Positions 16,977 to 24,935 of a stretch of DNA of 64,000 bases are shown piece after piece. The position numbers and the translations under genes are program-made. Origin of the DNA: JAEUWI01 sp942492815 (GTDB lineage: Bacteria > Hydrogenedentota > Hydrogenedentia > Hydrogenedentales > JAEUWI01); assembly GCA_942492815.1 (NCBI GenBank), contig OW818658.1, positions 124,001 to 188,000 on the forward strand, read 5' to 3'. Under the pieces are notes generated by a model. That model was not told the DNA's origin, made no database searches, and saw nothing but the letters and a program-made list of their open reading frames with translations. The number at the start of each line of letters is the position of its first letter. The first letter of the stretch is position 1.

Positions 16977-17639
16977 TCACACCCGCATGTCGGGGAAGTA
17001 ATGCACTTCGATCAGGAGGCACATGGTGTGCCACAGGGCGATGTGGCCTTCCTGGATGATTTTTGTGGAATCGCCGGGGGCCTTGATGGCGATGTCGGCG
17101 AACTCGGCCATCTTTCCGCCCTTGGGCCCGGTGAGGGAGACGGCGGTGGCACCGTAGGCTTTTGCGGTGGACATGGCCATGAGGCAGTTATTGGCGTTGC
17201 CGGAAGTGGAGATGGCGAGGAGCACATCGCCGGGGCGGACCAGGGCGTTCAGCTCCTGGGCGAAGGCGATGTCGCGGATGGGGTTGTCATTTTCCACGGC
17301 GGTTTTCAGGGCGCCGTTGAAGCCGAGGGCGTGGGAGGAGAGGCCCGCTTCCAGGTGGTTAGCGAGTTCTTCGCCAAAAGGCAGGCCCGCGAATTTCCCC
17401 TTGAGCTCGGGAGTCAGGGGGCGCAGCCGCTCGAAGCTCTTGTTCAACTCGCCCACGATGTGGAGGGCGTCGGCGTTGGAGCCGCCATTGCCGCAGGTAA
17501 AAAGGGTGCCGTTACCTTCATAGCAGCGGACCAGCGCATCGTGGAGGGCCAGGAGGGGTTCCTGACATGCCGCGAGGTCGGGGCGACGGGTGGTGAGGTG
17601 CTGGAGTACATCCTGTTCAAGGGGGGAGAGGGCGGACAT
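16977..17639 (-). CDS. gmhA: Phosphoheptose isomerase, SIS domain
   Basis: 220 residues from the ATG at 17639, which has AAAGGA upstream; a TTG 27 bp earlier has none. It converts sedoheptulose 7-phosphate to the manno-heptose 7-phosphate used for LPS inner core. The SIS fold is seen in CGNGGSNADALH (49-60) and LLAISTSGNANN. Metal ligands of GmhA correspond to His60 and Glu64 (ADALHIVGEL), and to Gln196 and His204 (IIQEGHIALWH). Other SIS-type sedoheptulose isomerases are possible, but all ligand positions fit. No heptose kinase or epimerase is adjacent. Confidence 0.85.
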   Translation of the reverse strand: MSALSPLEQDVLQHLTTRRPDLAACQEPLLALHDALVRCYEGNGTLFTCGNGGSNADALHIVGELNKSFERLRPLTPELKGKFAGLPFGEELANHLEAGLSSHALGFNGALKTAVENDNPIRDIAFAQELNALVRPGDVLLAISTSGNANNCLMAMSTAKAYGATAVSLTGPKGGKMAEFADIAIKAPGDSTKIIQEGHIALWHTMCLLIEVHYFPDMRV

Positions 17640-17722
17640 GCGGGCTAATCCTTTATCGGTTTTCAAGGGGGAATTACTGCTAAGTATAGCGATTTCAGGG
17701 GAGTCGGCGCACCCTTGGGGAT

Positions 17723-17749
17723 GTTTTTACGTAAGCAGATCGTAAAAAC
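17723..17749. promoter_or_regulatory. 9-bp inverted repeat upstream of the prepilin promoter
   Basis: GTTTTTACG at 17723-17731 and CGTAAAAAC at 17741-17749 are perfect reverse complements with 9 bp between them. The half-site word GTAAAAA then recurs directly at 17750-17756, ending 4 bp before the -35 box. This position suits an activator or repressor; the binding protein is unknown. Confidence 0.6.
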
Positions 17750-17760
17750 GTAAAAATGGT

Positions 17761-17789
17761 TTGACAAATACGCGAATCTGATGTATATT
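17761..17789 (+). promoter_or_regulatory. Sigma-70 promoter of the first prepilin
   Basis: TTGACA at 17761, 17-bp spacer, TATATT at 17784-17789. It is a near-consensus match and the best promoter in the window, oriented toward the prepilin at 18059. Confidence 0.85.
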
Positions 17790-18058
17790 CGTGATGTAAG
17801 GTTTGGCGCTGATGCGGGATTCAAGAATTAGTCGAATCCAACACTGCCTGAAGCACAGAAACCGCGCTCAAGGGTATGCGGACAGCGGCAATCGCTGGTG
17901 GACGCAGGGCGGGCGCGGTTTACCCCGGTTATGAGGGCGGGGCAACGCAGGACAGTTTAAACATAGAAGCGAGGTCCAAAGCGTCCGGGTTCTGCCCGGT
18001 GGATCTTGCAATCCCCCGGTTATGGTTGTGTAGTCGATTAACAAACAGGAGAAGTAGC

Positions 18059-18937
18059 ATGCGGAACAAAGGTTTCACCCTCATTGAACTCTTGGTCGTA
18101 ATTGCCATCATCGGCATTCTGGCGGCGATCCTGCTGCCGGCCCTGGCCCGCGCCCGGGAAGCAGCGCGTCGCGCGAGTTGCCAGAACAATCTCAAGCAGC
18201 TTGGACTCGTGTTCAAGATGTACTCGAATGAGTCCCAGGGCCAGAAATTCCCTCCGATGAAGATCTATGACTGTGCGGATGCCATCCACACCTTCAACGC
18301 CATCTTCGACGGGGAGAAAGTTTATCCCGAATACCTGACGGAATGGGACAGCCTGGTGTGCCCGAGCAATGGCGCGGGCGGCAGCGCGGAAGAACTCTGG
18401 GACAAGGGCCAGTCGAAGGCCGTACAGTGGGTCGATGTTCCCGGATTCTCCAACAATGGCATCGTGGAATCCTGCGAGCTTACCGCCCAGCCCTATTACT
18501 ACCTCGGCTATGCCTTCACCGACCAGATGTTTGTGACGGCGGCGGACTTTGCCAATTTCCAGCTTGCGATTGAGGGCTACGATGCCCTGCTCTTCGGCGG
18601 CGACGTTGGTCTCGTCGACGAAGACTGGTACCTGGAAGACATCAGCGCCAATCCGGTTCCGATCAACGGCTTCGATTCGGTCCTGCGTCTCCGGGAAGGC
18701 ATCGAGCGCTTCTTCATCACCGATATCAACAATCCCGGCGCCAGCGCCAAGGCCCAGTCGGTCATTACGGTGATGTACGACGCCATTGCCGCAGACTCCG
18801 CCAATTTCAATCACATTCCCGGCGGTTCCAACGTCCTCTACATGGACGGTCACGCCACCTTCGTAAAGTATGCAGGGGTCGATGGTGACTTCCCCCTGAA
18901 TCAGGCCGGGCTCGACCTCGCCGCAGCCGGACAATAA
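18059..18937 (+). CDS. Type IV pilin-like / pseudopilin protein (H-x-DG type)
   Basis: 292 residues from the ATG at 18059, preceded by AGGAGAAGTAG. The prepilin signal is textbook: MRNKG then FTLIELLVVIAIIGILAAIL, with cleavage after Gly5 and the Glu five residues later. The globular part has CQNNLKQLG, two Cys-containing loops (WDSLVCPSNG, IVESCELTA) and ends with the H-x-DG motif NVLYMDGHATFVKY. Proteins of this kind are abundant in PVC-like bacteria and are probably cell-surface or secretion pseudopilins. No pilus machinery is next to it. A close paralogue starts at 19606 and a diverged one at 26393. Confidence 0.88.
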   Translation: MRNKGFTLIELLVVIAIIGILAAILLPALARAREAARRASCQNNLKQLGLVFKMYSNESQGQKFPPMKIYDCADAIHTFNAIFDGEKVYPEYLTEWDSLVCPSNGAGGSAEELWDKGQSKAVQWVDVPGFSNNGIVESCELTAQPYYYLGYAFTDQMFVTAADFANFQLAIEGYDALLFGGDVGLVDEDWYLEDISANPVPINGFDSVLRLREGIERFFITDINNPGASAKAQSVITVMYDAIAADSANFNHIPGGSNVLYMDGHATFVKYAGVDGDFPLNQAGLDLAAAGQ

Positions 18938-18982
18938 TCCACTAGCCCTGGATCAGAGTGTGACCGGCCTGTTGCCGGCACC

Positions 18983-19027
18983 GCACGCGGGACTTGGCCA
19001 CCAGGCCAGGTCCCGCGCACTTTTTTT
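18983..19027 (+). terminator. Rho-independent terminator
   Basis: A long stem of about 16 bp (GCACGCGGGACTTGGCC at 18983-18999 with 19004-19020, two G-T type mismatches) and a short loop run into seven T residues at 19021-19027. It closes the first prepilin gene. Confidence 0.9.
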
Positions 19028-19036
19028 GCTTGGCAC

Positions 19037-19065
19037 TTGACAATCTGGCGTTCCGAGGTTACTAT
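19037..19065 (+). promoter_or_regulatory. Sigma-70 promoter of the His-rich small protein
   Basis: TTGACA at 19037, 17-bp spacer, TACTAT at 19060-19065. It lies just after the terminator of the prepilin and 36 bp before the ATG at 19101. Confidence 0.8.
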
Positions 19066-19083
19066 TGAGATTAAGTTCTCAAT
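19064..19083. promoter_or_regulatory. Operator-like dyad overlapping the start of transcription
   Basis: ATTGAGA at 19064-19070 and TCTCAAT at 19077-19083 are perfect reverse complements with a 6-bp centre. The dyad overlaps the -10 box and the expected +1, the place of a repressor. The TTGAGA/TCTCAA half-sites resemble those of Fur-type metal regulators, but the match is loose. Confidence 0.55.
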
Positions 19084-19100
19084 CACAGGCCTTCTCCCCT

Positions 19101-19397
19101 ATGAAGTTCACCACACCGCAGCGTACCCTGCTCCTGCTGAGCATGGTGTTCGTCATCGCTCTCCTCCCTTTGGTGGGGAGTCTGCATCATCATGATCACC
19201 ATGACGATGCGCTGGGCGGCTGCTGGTTCTGCACGACGGCCTCCACCGCGATCCTGCCCCTCTACGCGCTCTGCATTGCCATTGCGCTTATTGCCTGTGC
19301 CCATCACGCAGATAGCTCCGCAGCACCCTCCTGGTTTCTCTGGATGGTGCGCTTTCGACGGGGTCCCCCTTCGCGCTCCATTGCGCAGAGCCATTAA
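19101..19397 (+). CDS. Small His-rich membrane protein, possible metal-related
   Basis: 98 residues from the ATG at 19101. The first hydrophobic segment (LLLLSMVFVIALLPLVGSL) is followed at once by LHHHDHHDDALGG and a CWFC motif. A second hydrophobic segment (ILPLYALCIAIALIAC) and AHHADS come next, and the tail is basic. The HHHDHHDD cluster plus CxxC is a plausible site for Zn, Cu or Ni, and DUF2946-type small proteins share this look, but the match is not firm. It has its own promoter with a dyad over the start site and is flanked by two prepilin genes. The start is set by the promoter distance; no clear ribosome-binding site is visible. Confidence 0.6.
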   Translation: MKFTTPQRTLLLLSMVFVIALLPLVGSLHHHDHHDDALGGCWFCTTASTAILPLYALCIAIALIACAHHADSSAAPSWFLWMVRFRRGPPSRSIAQSH

Positions 19398-19605
19398 TAA
19401 GGGTGGACAATCGTGATCGGTCATGCCCACACGGGTGTGCCGAGACAAGTCGATGGTGAGCCGTCAGCGATACTGATCGCGCGCGGCGCACGCCTGTTCT
19501 TCCCCTTTTCCGCCATCCGCCTGTTGTGGTGCGGGAGTGGCTCTTCGCAAAAGAATTCCCTGTGTTTCCCCTTTTGAACCGGAATTTTATGTGGAGTTTC
19601 AAGCC

Positions 19606-20499
19606 ATGCGTCGCACTGGTTTTACCTTGATTGAGTTACTTGTCGTTATCGCCATTATCGGCATCCTCGCCGCCATCCTTCTTCCCGCGCTGGCCCGTGC
19701 GCGCGAGGCGGCGCGCCGTGCCAGTTGTCAGAATAATCTGAAGCAATTGGGCCTGGTCTTCAAAATGTATGCCAATGAATCGTCGGGGCAGAAGTACCCC
19801 CAGATGAAGGTGCTGAATTGTGATGCGGAGATCCAGCCCTGGAACGCAGTCTTCGAGCCGGCCCTGATCTATCCGGAATACCTGACGGACTGGAACACGT
19901 TGATCTGCCCGAGTAACCCTGCGGGGGCGACCGCACTGGAGCACTGGGACGCAGGTAATACACCGAGCCCCTTTTGGGAAGAGCTGCCCGGCTTCAGCAA
20001 GAATGGTATCGTGGAAGCGTGTGAGGTGACGGCGGAGCCCTACTATTACTATGGCTACGCGTTGTTCGATCAACTTTTCCAGGTAGAGCAGGACTTTCTC
20101 AACTTTGAGCTGGCGATTGAGTCCTGGGGTGAGATTATCGCGCTGGGGGATGTGGAAGCGGTCGATCGCGACTGGCCCATGCGCGATGACGGCGGGGTCA
20201 CGGTGCCGGTCAATGGCTACACTTCGGTGTTGCGCCTTCGGGAGGGTGTCGAACGCTTCTTTATCACGGATATCAACAATGCGGGTGCCAGCAGCAAGGC
20301 CCAATCGCAGATCGTGATCATGCATGACGCTGTATCGGACGAAGCGGACCATTTTAACCACGTTCCGGGCGGTTCCAACGTGCTGTACATGGACGGGCAC
20401 GTGAGCTTTATCAAGTACGCGGGGGTAGACGGCGAATTTCCGGTGAACGAAGGGGGTATTCTTCTTCATGAACCGGCCCACGGCCACACCCATCCGTAG
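19606..20499 (+). CDS. Type IV pilin-like / pseudopilin protein, paralogue
   Basis: 297 residues from the ATG at 19606, with GGAG 9 bp before it. MRRTG then FTLIELLVVIAIIGILAAIL gives a perfect prepilin peptidase site. The rest aligns end to end with the protein at 18059: CQNNLKQLGLVFKMY, IYPEYLTDWNTLICPSN, FSKNGIVEACEVTAEPYYYYGYA, FFITDINNAGASSKAQS and NVLYMDGHVSFIKY. The two are clearly a gene duplication; this copy has a His-rich end (HEPAHGHTHP) that the first lacks. The His-rich tail is notable beside the His-rich protein upstream. A hairpin follows the stop. Confidence 0.88.
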   Translation: MRRTGFTLIELLVVIAIIGILAAILLPALARAREAARRASCQNNLKQLGLVFKMYANESSGQKYPQMKVLNCDAEIQPWNAVFEPALIYPEYLTDWNTLICPSNPAGATALEHWDAGNTPSPFWEELPGFSKNGIVEACEVTAEPYYYYGYALFDQLFQVEQDFLNFELAIESWGEIIALGDVEAVDRDWPMRDDGGVTVPVNGYTSVLRLREGVERFFITDINNAGASSKAQSQIVIMHDAVSDEADHFNHVPGGSNVLYMDGHVSFIKYAGVDGEFPVNEGGILLHEPAHGHTHP

Positions 20500-20525
20500 T
20501 CCCTGGGACAAGCATATTCAAGACG

Positions 20526-20555
20526 GGGTCCGGCCTTTGGGCCGGGCCCACTTTT
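20526..20555 (+). terminator. Rho-independent terminator candidate
   Basis: GGGTCCGGCC, a TTT loop and GGGCCGGGCCC form a stem of about 10 bp 26 bp after the prepilin stop, followed by ACTTTTAC. The T-run is short. Confidence 0.6.
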
Positions 20556-20719
20556 ACACGACGATTGCGCGGCCCGGCATTGAATCGGAGCGTGTGTGCT
20601 ATACTCCCGCCCCGAATTACCCCACGTATCCGGGGGCGCGTTGAGTCGCCCGGAAAAGGCCGTCTGGTCCCCGTGCATTTGCGGTGCCCCGACCAACCTC
20701 GCAGTTCCGGGAACTTACC

Positions 20720-22210
20720 ATGCTTCCGCGTAATATCAGTGTAATCGCCCGAATATGGGGGGCCCTGAGCCTCGGTATTGGCCTGTGCCTTGCCGTAACC
20801 TCGATCTCGTCCGCCTTGATGGGCGAGTGGGGCATGTTTCGAGACTTCATGCAATCGGTGCTGGTCTGCCTGGCCTTCGCACTGGCCTGCGGCCTCGTGG
20901 GGCGAAAGCCGCCCAGGAACATCGGCACCCGCGACGCGATCTTTGTGGTGGCCTCGGGCTGGGTGCTCGCTTCACTGCTGGGCGCGCTGCCCTTCATGTT
21001 TGCTGGCCAATTGGGCCTTGTGGACGCCGTCTTCGAAAGTGTTTCGGGATTTACGACGACGGGCTCCAGCGTCATGCGCCAGCTCGACAGCATTCCCCGG
21101 TCGCTGGCGATGTGGCGGAGCGCCACCCACTGGCTCGGGGGCATGGGTATCATCCTGCTGCTGATCGCGGTCTTGCCGCAGCTTGGGGTGGGGGGCAAGC
21201 TCCTGATGCTGCGGGAATCGACCGGCCCAACCCCCAAGGGCATCGAGCCCAAGGCACAGGACACGGCCGTGCTCCTTTTCCTGATTTACGTGGGCCTGAC
21301 GGTGATCGGGATCATGGCCTACATGGCGGTGGGCATGAATTTCTATGAGGCCATCAATCACAGCTTCAGCGCCATTTCCACCGGTGGATTTTCGACGCGG
21401 TACAACAGCATTGCATCCTTCGAGAGTTTTCCCATCGAAGTGGTATCCACGGCCATTCAACTTGCCGGCGGGATCAACTTCCTGATGTACTACAAGCTCA
21501 TCTCCCGGCAGTGGCGCGGCCCCCTCTATGACACGGAACTGCGGGTTTTCCTGGCGATCTTTGCCGGGGCGACACTCCTGATTACGGCGAACCTGTGCGG
21601 GGCTCAATTGCAGATGGCTGGTGAAGAGGCGCCCGCGGTAACGTATGACGTGGTCACGGCCCTCCGCCATGCCTCCTTCGAAGTAGCCACGATGATGACG
21701 GACTGCGGTTTTGTCCTGGTGAACTACGATGAATGGCCGGTGTTTTCCCAGCTCATGCTCTTTCTCGTGACAATGACCGGTGGCTGTGTTGGATCCACGG
21801 CGGGCGGCTTCAAGATTCTGAGGCTGGTGGTGCTGTATCACGTGCTATACAACTGGTTGGAACGCTCTTGCCACCCGAAGCTGGTGACGACCGTACGGGT
21901 GAACAAAACGGTGATCGAGGCCGATGTGGCCAATCGGGTCATGTTTTTCCTCGGCCTGTATGTGGTGTGGATGACCTTCGGCATCTTCTTCATGTCCTTT
22001 GCGGGCCTGCCCTTTGAGGGCGCTGTGACCTCAGTGATTGCGACGATGAACAACTGCGGTCCGGGACTGGGGGTCGTGGGGCCGACCACGGATTTCAGCG
22101 ACATCAACACGGCGGGGACGATCTATCTGACGGTGAACATGCTGGTAGGCCGCCTGGAGATGGTTACCTTCCTGGTCCTGTTGCTTCCCAGCTTCTGGCG
22201 GCGGGACTGA
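20720..22210 (+). CDS. TrkH-family potassium uptake channel subunit
   Basis: 496 residues from the ATG at 20720 (a GTG upstream adds 12 unconserved residues). About ten membrane segments form the four-fold pore layout. Filter-type loops are SGFTTTGSSV, AISTGGFSTRY, MMTDCGFVL and MNNCGPGLG, each with the Gly of the K+ filter. The N-terminal RNIGTRDAIFVVASGWVLASLLGALPF is typical of TrkH. It imports K+ in the inner membrane, normally with the cytoplasmic TrkA; no trkA lies in the window. It is a single gene. Confidence 0.92.
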   Translation: MLPRNISVIARIWGALSLGIGLCLAVTSISSALMGEWGMFRDFMQSVLVCLAFALACGLVGRKPPRNIGTRDAIFVVASGWVLASLLGALPFMFAGQLGLVDAVFESVSGFTTTGSSVMRQLDSIPRSLAMWRSATHWLGGMGIILLLIAVLPQLGVGGKLLMLRESTGPTPKGIEPKAQDTAVLLFLIYVGLTVIGIMAYMAVGMNFYEAINHSFSAISTGGFSTRYNSIASFESFPIEVVSTAIQLAGGINFLMYYKLISRQWRGPLYDTELRVFLAIFAGATLLITANLCGAQLQMAGEEAPAVTYDVVTALRHASFEVATMMTDCGFVLVNYDEWPVFSQLMLFLVTMTGGCVGSTAGGFKILRLVVLYHVLYNWLERSCHPKLVTTVRVNKTVIEADVANRVMFFLGLYVVWMTFGIFFMSFAGLPFEGAVTSVIATMNNCGPGLGVVGPTTDFSDINTAGTIYLTVNMLVGRLEMVTFLVLLLPSFWRRD

Positions 22211-22222
22211 CGGGGGAAAAAT

Positions 22223-22252
22223 TTGACTGTCCGGCGCGGTTCCAAGCACAAT
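22223..22252 (+). promoter_or_regulatory. Weak promoter candidate for the TerC pair
   Basis: TTGACT at 22223, 18-bp spacer, CACAAT at 22247. The -35 box is good and the -10 box poor. It would give a leader of about 180 nt before the ATG at 22434; I see no Mn-responsive riboswitch in it. Confidence 0.3.
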
Positions 22253-22433
22253 GCGCGCCGCTGTCACGTGAGTTTGCAGCAAACGATTCAGCGAAGTTCG
22301 CCCAATCCATCCGGGGCGCTTTGCAGATAGTTCCCTATAGCGCAGCTATCCTCCCGATCTTCCGGGGCTTCCATTCTGCCCGGCCCGCGCACTTGTTCCC
22401 ACGAAAATCCAATCCTACGGAGTTTGTAGTCTC

Positions 22434-23444
22434 ATGCTGATCTGGATCCTGTTCATAGGGCTCATCCTTGCCCTGCTGGCCCTCGACCTTGGTGTCTTGA
22501 ACCGCAAGGCCCACGTGGTCCATGCGAAGGAGGCCCTCATGTGGACGGCCTTCTGGGTTGCGTTGGCCCTGGCGTTCAATGTCTTTGTTTATTACTTTTA
22601 CGAAAATCAGGGCTGGGGCTGGGCGCCCGGAAAAGTGTTTAGCGTGGGCGGGAAGGACGCGGCCCTGGAATTCTTTGCCGCGTACCTGTTGGAAGAATCG
22701 CTGAGCATGGACAACATGTTCGTGATCGCGATGATTTTCGCGTACTTCAAGATTCCGGGGAAATATCAGCACCGCGTGTTGTTCTGGGGCATTCTCGGCG
22801 CGCTGGTCATGCGCGGCGCGATGATCGCGCTGGGCGCGGCGCTCATCGAGCGCTTCACCTGGGTTACCTATATTTTTGGCGCGATTCTCATCATCACCGC
22901 CGTGAAGATGTTGATCCAGCGTCATGACAACATCGACCCCGAGCACAACTGGCTGATCCGCCTCGCGCGGCGCTTCATGCCCACGACCACGGAGATGTCC
23001 GAGGGCAAATTTTTGCTCAAGAAAGAGGGCATAACCTATGTGACACCTCTCTTCCTGGTGCTGCTGATGGTGGAGACGACGGATCTGTTGTTTGCCATCG
23101 ACTCCGTACCCGCTGTATTCGCTGTGACCCACGACCCCTTTATTGTATTTACGTCCAACGTATTCGCCATCCTGGGGCTGCGATCCCTCTACTTCGCGCT
23201 GGCCGGACTCATGAGCAAGTTCCAGTACCTGAAGATGAGCCTCGTCTTCATCCTGGCCTATGTGGGCGTCAAAATGCTGCTGGCCCATCACTATCCGATT
23301 CCGATTCCCGTGACGCTGGGCGTCATCGGCGGCATTTTGAGCGTGGGAATTCTGGCGTCCATCTTTGGCGCGGGGAAAGATACCTCCCCGCTCGAATCGC
23401 CCCTGCCCGAAGAAGACATCACGGTGAGCCACCACGAGGACTGA
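22434..23444 (+). CDS. TerC/Alx-family membrane protein
   Basis: 336 residues, about nine membrane segments. The TerC signature is present: LEFFAAYLLEESLSMDNMFVIAMIF near 82-106 and MVETTDLLFAIDSVPAVFAVTHDPFIVFTSN further on, whose buried acidic residues are taken to be the metal site. The family is linked to Mn2+ export and metal loading of exported proteins (Alx, MeeF) and to tellurite resistance operons. The C-terminus is soluble and acidic, ending VSHHED. It is followed after 158 bp by a closely similar paralogue. The ATG at 22434 starts right at the first membrane helix, as in the family. Confidence 0.9.
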   Translation: MLIWILFIGLILALLALDLGVLNRKAHVVHAKEALMWTAFWVALALAFNVFVYYFYENQGWGWAPGKVFSVGGKDAALEFFAAYLLEESLSMDNMFVIAMIFAYFKIPGKYQHRVLFWGILGALVMRGAMIALGAALIERFTWVTYIFGAILIITAVKMLIQRHDNIDPEHNWLIRLARRFMPTTTEMSEGKFLLKKEGITYVTPLFLVLLMVETTDLLFAIDSVPAVFAVTHDPFIVFTSNVFAILGLRSLYFALAGLMSKFQYLKMSLVFILAYVGVKMLLAHHYPIPIPVTLGVIGGILSVGILASIFGAGKDTSPLESPLPEEDITVSHHED

Positions 23445-23602
23445 CCCAGCCTGGGTGCCAGAAATAAACGGGCGTGCCTGTGAATATATTCGAAACGAAG
23501 GTTGTAGTTCCTGCGTGAATCCCGGTTGCTCCCGGGAGGCGCGGCCGTGCCCCGCGGCGCGCCGGAACGTACAACATACTTCAATTCGGAGTTCTTTGAA
23601 GC

Positions 23603-24835
23603 ATGCTGATCTGGTCCCTTTTCCTGTTGCTCATCCTTGCCCTTCTTGCCCTGGACTTAGGGGTCCTGAACCGTAAAGCCCACGTCATCCATCCGAAAGA
23701 GGCGCTCGCCTGGACCGGGTTCTGGGTGGCTCTGGCGCTGGCTTTTAATGCCTTTGTCTATGTGTTTTACGAGAAGGCCGGCTGGGGACTTGCGCCAGGG
23801 ATGGACTTCTCTCTCGGGGGGCAAGAGGCGGCCCTCGAGTTCTTCGCGGCCTACCTGCTCGAAAAGTCCCTGAGCCTGGACAATATATTTGTCATTGCCA
23901 TGATTTTCGGATTCTTCAAGATTCCGGCGATCTACCAGCATCGGGTGCTCTTCTGGGGCATTCTTGGCGCGCTGGTGATGCGGGGCATCATGATCGCGCT
24001 GGGGGCCGCGCTGATCCACGAGTTCAGTTGGGTAACTTACATCTTCGGGGCGATTCTGCTAATAACCGCCATCAAGATGCTGCTGCAGCGTGACGACAAT
24101 TTCGATCCGGAGCACAACTGGCTCATCCGTCTGGCGCGCCGCTTCATGCCGGCCACCACGGACATGGCGGGGGGACATTTCCTGACGAAGATTGACGGGG
24201 TGACCCACATCACGCCGCTATTCCTGGTGCTGCTGATGGTGGAGACGACGGATCTGCTTTTTGCCGTGGACTCCATCCCCGCAGTGTTCGCCGTGACGCA
24301 GGATCCTTTCATCGTTTTCACCTCCAATGTGTTTGCGATCCTCGGCCTCCGCTCGCTGTACTTCGCGCTCGCCGGACTCATGGATAAATTCCGCTACCTG
24401 AAGATCAGCCTGGTCTTCATCCTGGCCTATGTCGCGGTGAAAATGCTCCTGGTGCACCATTACCCGATCCCGATTCCCGTGACCCTGGGCGTGATCGGCG
24501 GTATCCTCGTCGTGGGTATTGCGGCGTCCATCATCGGCGGGTCGAAGGACCCCGAGGCACTAGTCTCCCCCCTGGAAGGCGAGCAGCAGAGCATGGCTAC
24601 GCTGGACTGGCGCCAGGCGCGGCGCATTGCCGCCATCCTGCTGGGGAGCACCCTGATTCTGATGGGGGCGGTCATGCTCGTGATACCGGGGCCTGGAATT
24701 CCGGCGATTCTGGGTGGGCTGGTGCTTCTCTCTTCCGAATTCGTCTGGGCGCGGACGCTACTGCGGAAGGTGCGGGAGCGCGTGGGCAACAAGGTGCCCT
24801 TGCCCGGTGTGGAGAAGCTGGAAGAAAAGGAATAG
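23603..24835 (+). CDS. TerC-family protein fused to a PGPGW transmembrane domain
   Basis: 410 residues. Residues 1-310 align end to end with the TerC protein at 22434, including SLSLDNIFVIAMIF and METTDLLFAVDSIPAVFAVT. After a short acidic linker (SPLEGEQQSM) comes a region absent from the first copy: RIAAILLGSTLILMGAVMLV, then IPGPGIPAILGGLVLLSSEFVWARTLLRKVRE. That matches the PGPGW family (PF09656), normally a separate small membrane protein of unknown role. The reading frame is continuous. The fusion suggests that the PGPGW domain works on or with the TerC metal transporter. It ends in an acidic EKLEEKE. Confidence 0.88.
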   Translation: MLIWSLFLLLILALLALDLGVLNRKAHVIHPKEALAWTGFWVALALAFNAFVYVFYEKAGWGLAPGMDFSLGGQEAALEFFAAYLLEKSLSLDNIFVIAMIFGFFKIPAIYQHRVLFWGILGALVMRGIMIALGAALIHEFSWVTYIFGAILLITAIKMLLQRDDNFDPEHNWLIRLARRFMPATTDMAGGHFLTKIDGVTHITPLFLVLLMVETTDLLFAVDSIPAVFAVTQDPFIVFTSNVFAILGLRSLYFALAGLMDKFRYLKISLVFILAYVAVKMLLVHHYPIPIPVTLGVIGGILVVGIAASIIGGSKDPEALVSPLEGEQQSMATLDWRQARRIAAILLGSTLILMGAVMLVIPGPGIPAILGGLVLLSSEFVWARTLLRKVRERVGNKVPLPGVEKLEEKE

Positions 24836-24935
24836 ACCTGACCCACGGGACGTAGGCGGTTTGTCGCTTGCCTGACGGGACCCCATTGCACTACGCTCTG
24901 GGGGCGGCCAGATTTCCGCTGGAGCTACGAGATAA

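Larger units (their letters stand above)
17640..18058. other. Divergent control region and long prepilin leader
   Basis: 419 bp between the gmhA start and the first prepilin. It has a 9-bp dyad (17723-17749), a strong promoter (17761-17789) and about 260 nt of leader. The leader pairs AAACCGCGC near 17858 with GCGCGGTTT near 17912, and is GC-rich with several further stems. An in-frame upstream extension of the pilin exists but lacks a start signal. No known riboswitch was recognised. Confidence 0.6.

Noticed and set aside
17790..18058. c-di-GMP riboswitch before the prepilin
   Set aside because: Only short words match; the core and the pairing order do not fit the known class.
22211..22433. 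yybP-ykoY Mn riboswitch upstream of the TerC genes
   Set aside because: TerC/Alx genes often have one, but the conserved loop sequences are not present in either leader.
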